Below are positions 1 through 5,763 of a stretch of 5,763 nucleotides of DNA, piece after piece. The notes under the pieces are model-generated. The model saw only the letters and a program-made list of their open reading frames with translations. It was not told where the DNA came from and made no database searches. Source of the DNA: Desulfobacterales bacterium (lineage in GTDB: Bacteria; Desulfobacterota; Desulfobacteria; Desulfobacterales; JAFDCJ01); the NCBI GenBank assembly GCA_029932495.1, contig JAOZPY010000195.1, forward strand, positions 1-5,763, in the 5' to 3' direction. The position numbers and the translations under genes were made by a program. The first letter of the stretch is position 1; the number at the start of each line of letters is the position of its first letter.

Positions 1-2294
1 TCGGCTTTGCCGGCCGGCCGGCCGGTTAAAATTTCAATGCCCTCTTCAACCGTTGATACCGTATAAATATGGAATTTTTTGCGTTTAACGGTATCGACAA
101 CTTCTTTTTTGAGCATGAGGTTTTTCTGGTTGGCCTTGGGTATCATGACCCCCTGCCGGCCGGTGAAACCTTTGCTTTTGCAAACCTCAAAAAACCCCTC
201 GACTTTTTGATTGACCCCGCCGATGGCCTGGATTTTTCCTTTCTGATTGACCGAACCGGTGACGGCGATTCCCTGGCGGATGGCGATTCCCGAAAGGCTT
301 GAAATAATGGCATACAGTTCGGTGGATGAGGCGCTGTCGCCGTCGATGTCGCTGTAACTCTGCTCAAAAGTGATGCTGATGGCCAGATTGAGGGGTGCTT
401 GCTGGGCAAAGGTTTTTCCCAGGTAGCCGGTTAAAATCAGCACACCCTTGTCATGGGTTTTACCGCTGAGTTTGGCTTCCCGCTCGATGTTGATGATTCC
501 CTGTCGGCCCATGAACGCTTCGGCCGTAATACGGGTGGGCCGTCCGAAGGAAAAAGAGCCGATCTGGTAAACTGCCAGGGCGTTGACCTGGCCCACTACC
601 CGGCCGCTGACATCGATCATGATCGTTTCATCCAGAAAAGATTCATGAATCTTTTCTTCATATAGGTTGTAGCGGAAACGATGTTCGTTAAAGGCGGTGA
701 CCACGTACTTGTCGGAGACCAGCCGGGCATTGTTTTTGCGGGCCCAGTAGTCGGCTTCCTGTAAAATTGCCAGCAGAGGACCGAAGCGGATCGACAGTTT
801 GTCCCTGTCGGCGACGGATTTTTCACCGTATTCGACGATAAGGGCTACGGCGCTGGGCGTAAATGGTAACAACTTTTCTTCCCGGCACACCCGGGCGATA
901 AAGCGTGCATAGAGCTGAACCGTTTCCGGTGTTTTTTCCACCTCGGAGTCGAAGTCAGCCCGGACTTTAAAGATCTTATTAAATTTGGGATCGTAATTCT
1001 GCAGTACTTCAAAGGCCTCATAGCTTCCCAGCAGGATGACCTTGACTTCCAGCTCAATGGGCTGGGGGCGCAGCGAGACCGTCCCGAAACCCGTCTCCTC
1101 GGCAATATCTTCAATGAACAGGCATTTGGTCTGCAGAGTCCGCTTGAGCGTTTCCCAGACCAGCGGATTCATCAGCACGGCTTCCATGTCCATAATCAGA
1201 AAGCCGCCGTTGGCGTTGAGCATGGAGCCGGCCTGAGCCATGGTGAAATCCGTGGTGACGGTTCCCATGATGGCTCGTTTTTCAATGCGCCCGAAAACAT
1301 TGTGATAGGTGGGGTTGGTTTCAAAGATGACCGGAGCGCCCTTTCCCGATGCCCGGTCGGTCAAAGCGTTGACCCGGTAACGCTGAAGTTTGGATTTGGG
1401 CTGGAGGAAAAAAATGCTGTCATCGCTGGGTTTGGTCTCCTCGGGGGCCACGAAAAAATTTACATTGTCAACAATGTCCTGTTCAACCTGTGCCAAGTGA
1501 TCGAGGATGGCCGGCCGGTCCTTGAAATCGGCCCTGATTTTTTCCAGGCGCGACTGCACAATGGAAAGCGTGACTTCATCCATCAATTTTTCAACCTCTA
1601 TGTGCAGGGCGTTGTTGAGTTTATCGACTTCCACCGATGCGATTTCAATCTGGGCCTGGGTTTGGCGGATGCTGTCTTCGATTTCAGCTTGTGCGGCTAC
1701 AGACAGATTACTGAATTCTTCTGGGGTCATCGGTTTGCCGTTGACAATGGGGATGGTTTCAAACGAGCTTTCGGTCCGGGTGATCTGCAGATTGTGAGCG
1801 ACGGCAAATTTTTCGATTTTTTGAAACAGCCGGTTTTGTTTCTCGGCATAGCGGCTTTTGATGGCCGACAATCGTTTCAGGTAACCTTCACCCTCAAAAG
1901 CCTTGGGCAGGGCCTTTTTCAAATCCTCGATAAATTTATCCATCCGGCGGCTGAACCCGACGGCCTTGCCGGTGGGCACGGCAATAGCCCGGGGGCGGAA
2001 TTCATCTTTAAAATTGTTGACCAGCACCCAGTCATCGGGTTTAGGCAGCCCGGCGGCGTGGCGGTTGACGAGGTCCCGCACAATGGTGGACTTTCCGGTG
2101 CCTTCCAGTCCGGTGACAAAAATATTGTAACCGGCGCTTTTCATGTTCAGCCCAAACTCGATGGCTCGCACGGCGCGCTGCTGACCGATGACTTCATCCA
2201 GGGGTTTGATCTGGGAAGTGTTTTTGAACTTGAACACCTTGGGATCACAGATGCAGCGCAGATCGGAAGCTTTCAGTTCTTTAGGTGAAGGCAT
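1..2294 (-). CDS. Lon-related ATP-dependent protease (AAA plus Ser-Lys protease domain), 3' end cut by window
   Basis: Reading from the ATG at 2294 to the left edge gives 764 uninterrupted codons with no stop reached; relatives are about 800 residues, so only a short C-terminal tail is missing. Walker A is residues 62-69 (GLEGTGKS, Lys68). A long, mostly helical charged insert follows at about 115-290. The Walker B region is near 365-371 (FLIMDME, Asp369), preceded by an ANGG motif and followed by an LRPQPIELEVKVILLGSYE stretch typical of this family. The protease domain begins near residue 560. It has Ser654 in DGDSAS and Lys697 in GGVNQKVEGF, 43 residues apart as in E. coli Lon (Ser679/Lys722), so the catalytic dyad is intact. 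No membrane segment is seen, unlike archaeal LonB, and there is no classical Lon N-domain. The expected role is cytoplasmic ATP-driven degradation of damaged or regulatory proteins. The start is fixed by a Shine-Dalgarno site 6 nt upstream and an in-frame stop at 2313-2315. It lies downstream of the hydrolase gene beyond a large palindrome. Family assignment is confident; substrates are unknown. Confidence 0.93.
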   Translation of the reverse strand, partial: MPSPKELKASDLRCICDPKVFKFKNTSQIKPLDEVIGQQRAVRAIEFGLNMKSAGYNIFVTGLEGTGKSTIVRDLVNRHAAGLPKPDDWVLVNNFKDEFRPRAIAVPTGKAVGFSRRMDKFIEDLKKALPKAFEGEGYLKRLSAIKSRYAEKQNRLFQKIEKFAVAHNLQITRTESSFETIPIVNGKPMTPEEFSNLSVAAQAEIEDSIRQTQAQIEIASVEVDKLNNALHIEVEKLMDEVTLSIVQSRLEKIRADFKDRPAILDHLAQVEQDIVDNVNFFVAPEETKPSDDSIFFLQPKSKLQRYRVNALTDRASGKGAPVIFETNPTYHNVFGRIEKRAIMGTVTTDFTMAQAGSMLNANGGFLIMDMEAVLMNPLVWETLKRTLQTKCLFIEDIAEETGFGTVSLRPQPIELEVKVILLGSYEAFEVLQNYDPKFNKIFKVRADFDSEVEKTPETVQLYARFIARVCREEKLLPFTPSAVALIVEYGEKSVADRDKLSIRFGPLLAILQEADYWARKNNARLVSDKYVVTAFNEHRFRYNLYEEKIHESFLDETIMIDVSGRVVGQVNALAVYQIGSFSFGRPTRITAEAFMGRQGIINIEREAKLSGKTHDKGVLILTGYLGKTFAQQAPLNLAISITFEQSYSDIDGDSASSTELYAIISSLSGIAIRQGIAVTGSVNQKGKIQAIGGVNQKVEGFFEVCKSKGFTGRQGVMIPKANQKNLMLKKEVVDTVKRKKFHIYTVSTVEEGIEILTGRPAGKA
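10..25. repeat. (CCGG)4 tract inside the protease gene
   Basis: Four uninterrupted CCGG units lie within the Lon-related coding sequence, where they encode part of a Thr-Gly-Arg-Pro-Ala-Gly stretch near the C-terminus. The conserved protein segment explains it. A change in unit number would shift the frame, so the tract is a possible slippage site. Confidence 0.6.
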
Positions 2295-2300
2295 GGCAAT

Positions 2301-2305
2301 TCCTT
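2301..2305 (-). promoter_or_regulatory. Ribosome-binding site of the Lon-related protease gene
   Basis: AAGGA on the minus strand ends 6 nt before the ATG at 2294. It supports this start, since the reading frame upstream closes at a TAA (2313-2315) without another ATG. The site lies 14 nt beyond the end of the large palindrome, so folding of that palindrome would leave it exposed. Confidence 0.8.
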
Positions 2306-2353
2306 GCTTAGTTTAAGGTGTGATTTGGCCGGTGGATGATATTTTCCTCCAAC

Positions 2354-2371
2354 CGGTATGAAACGATACCG
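2354..2371. repeat. Small local hairpin inside the left arm of the palindrome
   Basis: CGGTAT (2354-2359) and ATACCG (2366-2371) form a perfect 6-bp inverted repeat around a 6-nt loop. It overlaps the end of the long outer arm (2351-2361), so the two pairings exclude each other. This offers an alternative fold for the element. No function can be assigned. Confidence 0.5.
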
Positions 2372-2402
2372 CAGCCGCGTGTCCCTTGTTTGGGATGAGG
2401 CC

Positions 2403-2427
2403 CAATCAGTTGCTAACCTCAATCAGT
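2403..2427. repeat. Short direct repeat CAATCAGT in the apical loop of the palindrome
   Basis: CAATCAGT occurs at 2403-2410 and again at 2420-2427, a 17-bp period within the 39-nt unpaired apex. Eight bases twice at this distance could arise by chance. Its position at the tip of a long palindrome makes it a possible protein-binding or kissing-loop site, but nothing more supports that. Confidence 0.4.
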
Positions 2428-2535
2428 CCCGAGCCATTCATCTCAAACAAGGGACACTGCGAAAATATAGAGTCGCTGAGTATCATACCGGTTTCCGGAA
2501 AACACCATCCACCGGCCAAATCACGTCTGTTTTTA

Positions 2536-3360
2536 TTAAAAATTTTGTCGCATGACCAGTTCCTTGTAATGCTGCGGCTGGCGGTCGGATACAACATTGT
2601 TGAGTGCATTGAATGCTTTGTCCCGGGCGCGCCTGGGATCGATTTTGCATTGGAGCACTTCATCGCCGCTGGCAGCTGCCGCTGTGAGAACGCGGCCGTT
2701 GATGTCATAAATGGCAGATTCGCCCTGAAAGGTCAATTGCTCGTTTTGTCTTTTTTCACTTCCGGCGCGGTTGGCCACGGCCAGGTAGACGTTGTTTTCA
2801 ATGGCCCGGGCGGGCATCACCTTCCGCCAGGCTGTGGTGACCAGGTTGGCCGGGCAAACGATCACGTCCGCCCCTTGGAGCATCAGCACCCGGGCGGCTT
2901 CTGGAAAGCGCCAGTCATAGCAGATCATCGGGCCGACATTGACACCGCGTCGGGCATCTTTGACCACGAAAAATCCGGTGTCTCCCGGATCAAAGCAGAT
3001 TTTCTCCTTATAAAATAGATGCGTTTTGCGATACACCCAGGGTTGCGCCGCTTCCGGTACGACAACCAGACAGGCGTTATACAGGCTGTCACCGGCCCGT
3101 TCGGCAAAGCCTGCCACCACAATGGCCTGGTGCTCCAACGCCATGTTGCGGAAAAATTCAGCGGCAGGTCCCGTAGCGGGCTCGGCTGCCATTGCCACCT
3201 CGTCTCGGGTCTGGAAGAAATAGCCGGTGGTGCACAGCTCCGGGAAAACGATGATGTCGGCGGTCACATTGGCGACCAACTGCTGCATGCGTGCCAGGTT
3301 TTTCTTTTTTTTGCCGAACTGCGGCGTGAACTGTACCACAGCGATGGTAATGGTTTTCAT
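2536..3360 (-). CDS. Carbon-nitrogen hydrolase (nitrilase superfamily amidohydrolase)
   Basis: A complete 274-residue protein, the usual length for a single-domain member. The catalytic triad is readable: Glu41 in FPELCTTGY, Lys112 in YRKTHLFYKEK and Cys147 in GPMICYDWRFPE. The auxiliary Glu119 after the Lys motif is also present. Later family landmarks are the CPANLV segment near 169-174 and the RAIENNVY segment near 185-192. Such enzymes hydrolyse non-peptide C-N bonds of small amides or ureas through a cysteine acyl-enzyme, usually as cytoplasmic homo-oligomers. The KTHLFYKEK/PGDTGF pattern resembles the archaeal-bacterial nitrilase-like branch (PH0642 type) more than true nitrilases, biotin synthases or NAD synthetase glutaminase domains. 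The substrate cannot be deduced. The ATG at 3360 has a strong Shine-Dalgarno site, and the uvrA stop lies in the same frame 12 nt upstream, so no longer start is possible. It is probably cotranscribed with uvrA. It ends with TAA, 11 bp before the large palindrome. Confidence 0.95.
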   Translation of the reverse strand: MKTITIAVVQFTPQFGKKKKNLARMQQLVANVTADIIVFPELCTTGYFFQTRDEVAMAAEPATGPAAEFFRNMALEHQAIVVAGFAERAGDSLYNACLVVVPEAAQPWVYRKTHLFYKEKICFDPGDTGFFVVKDARRGVNVGPMICYDWRFPEAARVLMLQGADVIVCPANLVTTAWRKVMPARAIENNVYLAVANRAGSEKRQNEQLTFQGESAIYDINGRVLTAAAASGDEVLQCKIDPRRARDKAFNALNNVVSDRQPQHYKELVMRQNF

Positions 3361-3366
3361 GGGCGG

Positions 3367-3372
3367 CTCCTT
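3367..3372 (-). promoter_or_regulatory. Ribosome-binding site of the hydrolase gene, abutting the uvrA stop
   Basis: AAGGAG on the minus strand directly follows the uvrA TGA and stands 6 nt before the hydrolase ATG. A ribosome terminating on uvrA would cover this site, which suggests translational coupling and a shared transcript. Confidence 0.85.
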
Positions 3373-5763
3373 TCACAGGCCGAGGTAATTTTTCAGGCAC
3401 CGGGCGGTGTGCGATTTTTGGGTATGCTTCAGCAGTTCTTTGGGAGAGCCGCGGGTCACCACCCGGCCGCCGGCCTGTCCGCCTTCAGGGCCCAGGTCGA
3501 TGATATAATCGGCTTCGCGGATGATGTCCATGTTGTGCTCGATGACGGCCACCGTGTTGCCGTCATCCACCAGTTTTTGCAGAACGTCGAGCAGTCGCCG
3601 GACATCAGCCATATGCAGGCCGGTGGTGGGCTCATCCAGAATGTAAAAAGTGTGGCCGTTGGATGGTTTGGCCAGCTGGCGGGCCAGTTTGATGCGTTGG
3701 GCCTCGCCTCCGGACAGGGTGGGGCTGGGTTGTCCCAGGCCCAGGTACCCCAGTCCGACGTCGCAGACAAACTGTACGGCCCGGCGAATGACGGGTACGG
3801 CCCCAAAAAAGCGAACGGCTTCGGCAAAGGTCATTGCCAGAATCTCGGCGATGCTTTTTCCCCGGTACAGGACGGCCAGGGTTTCCGGGTTGTAGCGTTT
3901 TCCCCGGCACACTTCGCAGGGTACATAGACATCGGGCAAAAAGCTCATGGCCACCTTTGGTCGGCCCTGACCTTTGCAGGCGTCGCAACGGCCTTCGGCA
4001 ACGTTGAAAGAAAAGCGTCCGGGCTGATATCCCCGTGTCCGGGCGGCAGGCGTTCGGGAAAACAATTGGCGGATTTGCCCGAAAAAACCCACGTAGGAGG
4101 CCGGCACTGATCGCGGTGTACGGCCGATGGGGCTGTGATCGACTTCCAGCACGCGCTTGAGGTGCTGCCACCCCGTGATGTCCCTGCAGGTTCCGGATGG
4201 CGCATGCTGTTTCAGCAGGCGGTTGCGCAAACCGGCGTAAAGGGTTTCCTTGAGCAGACTGGACTTGCCGGAACCTGACACGCCGCTGACACATATCAGA
4301 CAACCCAAAGGAAAATCCACGGTGATGTGTTTGAGGTTGTGGGTCGCAGCTGCCTGCACCCGGATTTTGGGCTGTTTGCGGTAAGCCCTCAGACGCGAGG
4401 ATATTTTACGGGGGTGTCCGTCTAACAGGGCGCCGGTAACCGAAGCCGGTATTTTCTTCAGCTCCGGCAGCCGTCCGCAGGCCACCACCCGACCACCATC
4501 CTGTCCGGCACCGGGCCCTAAGTCGACAATTGTATCGGCCGCACGGATGGTTTCCTCGTCATGTTCGACCACCAGAATGGTGTTGCCCCGGTCGCGCAAC
4601 CTGTGCAGCGCGTCAATCAGGACCCGGTTGTCCCGGGCATGCAGCCCGATGGTGGGTTCATCCAGGATATAGCATACCCCGGTCAGGTTGGAACCCAGCT
4701 GGGCGGCCAACCGGATGCGCTGGGCCTCCCCGCCGGATAGGGTATTGCCGCCGCGCGCCAGGGCCAGGTAGGACAATCCCAGTTGGTCCAACAGGGCCAG
4801 TCGGCTGAGCAGTTCGGCCACGATGGGGTCGGCCACCGGTTTTTCATGGGGGGCGAAGGCCATTTTTGTGATGACCGCCAGGGCCTTGCGGGCCGGCAGC
4901 TGCACCAGTTCCCAGATGGAGTAATCTCCCACCTTGACCGCCAGCGCCTGGGGCTTCAGTCGGCTTCCGCCGCAACGCGGGCAGACTTTGCCATCGGCGG
5001 TGCTTTCATCTCCGGCATCTCCAAGGGTGCCCAGGCCGCCGCATTTGGGGCAGGCGCCCTGCTTGCTGTTAAAAGAAAACAGGCGCGGGTCGAGCTTTTC
5101 CAGGCCGATGCCGCAGGCCGGACAAATTCCCTGCAGGCTGAAGACATCCTCGTTGTGCCGGCGGTCAAGTACCACCAGGCTGCCGTCGCCTTCTTCCAGG
5201 GCACGGTCTACCAGTGCATCCAGGTCGGCCGCCGGCAGGGTACCGATCACCAGCTCAATGGTATGTTCCTGGTAGCGGCTGAGGGCCATGCCGGTTTTGA
5301 GCGGCGTGATGCGGCCGTCGATGCGGGCTTTATTAAATCCGTTTTTCAGGGCTCTGGCCAGGACGTCCTTGTGAAATCCCTTGCGGCCGAACACCTTGGG
5401 CGCCAGCAGGGTGGCCGGTCGGTCGGCGTAACGTTGACGAATTTGTTCCACAACGGCCGTGCGGCTCTGGGTGGTCAGCCGGCGGCCGCATCCCGGGCAA
5501 TGCTGGATACCCAGCTTGCTGTATAGCAGGCGTAGATAATGAAAAATTTCCGTCAGGGTGGCCACCGTGGAGCGCCGGCCGGCATAGCTGGTTCGCTGCT
5601 CGATGGCCACTGTCGGCGCCAGGCCGGCCACCCGGTCGACTTCCGGCCGCTCCAGGATTTTCATGTACTGGCGCACGTAGGGCGCAAGGCTTTCCAGGTA
5701 ACGGCGCTGTCCTTCGGCAAACAGGATGTCAAAGGCCAGGGTGGATTTTCCCGATCCGGACAC
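3373..5763 (-). CDS. uvrA: UvrABC excinuclease subunit A (DNA damage-recognition ATPase), 5' end cut by window
   Basis: 796 codons are visible. The right edge cuts inside the first Walker A (V/SGSGKS), so roughly 30 or more N-terminal residues lie outside; the first visible GTG is an internal valine, not a start. Numbering from the edge, ABC module 1 carries SGSGKS (2-7), signature LSGGEAQRI (342-350), Walker B with ILDEP (366-370) and His401. ABC module 2 carries GVSGSGKS (494-501), LSGGEAQRI (683-691), ILDEP (708-712) and His743. CxxC pairs occur at 89/92 with 214/217, 238/241 with 261/264, and 593/596 with 616/619. A UvrB-binding domain lies at about 95-210. UvrA dimers scan DNA for distortion and load UvrB in nucleotide-excision repair. 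The insertion domain normally found between Cys241 and Cys261 is absent, making the protein about 115 residues shorter than E. coli UvrA over the same span. The C-terminus (SHTARCLK) is canonical. A paralog or the second half of a tandem UvrA is possible. Confidence 0.95.
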   Translation of the reverse strand: MSGSGKSTLAFDILFAEGQRRYLESLAPYVRQYMKILERPEVDRVAGLAPTVAIEQRTSYAGRRSTVATLTEIFHYLRLLYSKLGIQHCPGCGRRLTTQSRTAVVEQIRQRYADRPATLLAPKVFGRKGFHKDVLARALKNGFNKARIDGRITPLKTGMALSRYQEHTIELVIGTLPAADLDALVDRALEEGDGSLVVLDRRHNEDVFSLQGICPACGIGLEKLDPRLFSFNSKQGACPKCGGLGTLGDAGDESTADGKVCPRCGGSRLKPQALAVKVGDYSIWELVQLPARKALAVITKMAFAPHEKPVADPIVAELLSRLALLDQLGLSYLALARGGNTLSGGEAQRIRLAAQLGSNLTGVCYILDEPTIGLHARDNRVLIDALHRLRDRGNTILVVEHDEETIRAADTIVDLGPGAGQDGGRVVACGRLPELKKIPASVTGALLDGHPRKISSRLRAYRKQPKIRVQAAATHNLKHITVDFPLGCLICVSGVSGSGKSSLLKETLYAGLRNRLLKQHAPSGTCRDITGWQHLKRVLEVDHSPIGRTPRSVPASYVGFFGQIRQLFSRTPAARTRGYQPGRFSFNVAEGRCDACKGQGRPKVAMSFLPDVYVPCEVCRGKRYNPETLAVLYRGKSIAEILAMTFAEAVRFFGAVPVIRRAVQFVCDVGLGYLGLGQPSPTLSGGEAQRIKLARQLAKPSNGHTFYILDEPTTGLHMADVRRLLDVLQKLVDDGNTVAVIEHNMDIIREADYIIDLGPEGGQAGGRVVTRGSPKELLKHTQKSHTARCLKNYLGL

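Larger units (their letters stand above)
2320..2524. repeat. Nested imperfect palindrome of about 205 bp filling the intergenic region
   Basis: The left arm 2320-2361 is complementary to 2483-2524 at 37 of 42 positions. The terminal 19 bp (2320-2338 with 2506-2524) and the inner 11 bp (2351-2361 with 2483-2493) are perfect. A second stem pairs 2379-2398 with 2438-2457, 20 positions with one G/T mismatch. Between the stems is an asymmetric internal loop (17 nt on one side, 25 nt on the other), and the apex is a 39-nt loop (2399-2437). The structure begins 11 bp after the hydrolase stop codon and ends 25 bp before the protease ATG. No transposase gene or convincing target-site duplication is seen. 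It may be a MITE-like or dispersed palindromic element, a structured RNA, or an mRNA processing or attenuation element. The inverted repeat is certain; its identity is not. Confidence 0.9.

Noticed and set aside
1302..2288. Long plus-strand open frame (328 codons) opposite the protease gene
   Set aside because: It is antisense to the well-supported Lon-related frame, whose Walker and Ser-Lys motifs are intact. The translation shows no recognisable domain and is explained by codon bias on the opposite strand.
2320..2524. Ordinary rho-independent terminator for the uvrA-hydrolase transcript
   Set aside because: On the minus-strand transcript no U-tract follows the stem, and the structure is far longer than a typical terminator.
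2311..2540. TTAA on both sides of the palindrome as a target-site duplication
   Set aside because: The two TTAA copies (2313-2316 and 2536-2539) sit at unequal distances from the palindrome ends (3 and 11 bp), and the right copy is part of the hydrolase stop codon, so chance is the better explanation.
2358..2555. Short plus-strand open frame (65 codons) across the palindrome
   Set aside because: Its sequence is dictated by the inverted repeat arms, it runs into the end of the hydrolase gene, and there is no ribosome-binding site, so coding is unlikely.
3361..3375. Read-through of the uvrA TGA (recoding or selenocysteine) to make a UvrA-hydrolase fusion
   Set aside because: The two genes are in the same frame with only four codons between them, but UvrA ends at its canonical C-terminus, the hydrolase has its own ideal ribosome-binding site, and no clear recoding hairpin is visible.
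3019..4110. Plus-strand open frame (363 codons) spanning the hydrolase-uvrA junction
   Set aside because: It overlaps two real genes on the opposite strand, has no plausible Shine-Dalgarno site and no family resemblance.
4783..5526. Plus-strand open frame (247 codons) opposite uvrA
   Set aside because: It is a mirror of the uvrA reading frame, with low-complexity Gly/Ala/Gln composition and no domain.

Overview
The window shows three protein-coding genes, all on the minus strand and so read from high to low coordinates. They are a 5'-truncated uvrA (5763 to 3373), a complete carbon-nitrogen hydrolase of the nitrilase superfamily (3360 to 2536), and a 3'-truncated Lon-related ATP-dependent protease (2294 to the left edge). 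The base composition is moderately GC-rich and the Shine-Dalgarno sites are strong AAGGA(G). The protein sequences look like those of a free-living Gram-negative bacterium, possibly a Desulfobacterota/Deltaproteobacteria relative. That placement is an impression from residue patterns, not something shown here.

Right part (3373-5763): nearly all of a UvrA DNA-damage recognition ATPase, from inside the first Walker A motif to a normal C-terminus. Both ABC ATPase modules, the UvrB-binding domain and all three CxxC zinc pairs are present. The roughly 100-residue insertion domain that normally sits inside the second zinc module is reduced to 19 residues.

Middle (2536-3360): a 274-aa nitrilase-fold amidohydrolase with an intact Glu-Lys-Cys triad. 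It starts 12 nt after the uvrA stop, with its ribosome-binding site in that gap, so the two are very probably cotranscribed.

Intergenic 2295-2535: the only sizeable non-coding stretch. It is almost filled by a roughly 205-bp nested imperfect palindrome (2320-2524) whose arms match over 42 and 20 positions. This is the most unusual DNA-level structure in the window. It could be a miniature inverted-repeat element, a large structured RNA or a processing/attenuation element between the hydrolase and protease genes.

Left part (1-2294): 764 codons of a Lon-related protease of the soluble LonB/LonC-like kind. It has an N-terminal AAA ATPase with a long helical insert and a C-terminal Ser-Lys protease domain with the catalytic dyad in place.

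Taken together, the genes cover nucleotide-excision repair and protein quality control, with a small-molecule amidase between them. No direct functional link can be read from the sequence. No RNA gene, CRISPR array, complete insertion sequence, transposase or phage gene was recognised.
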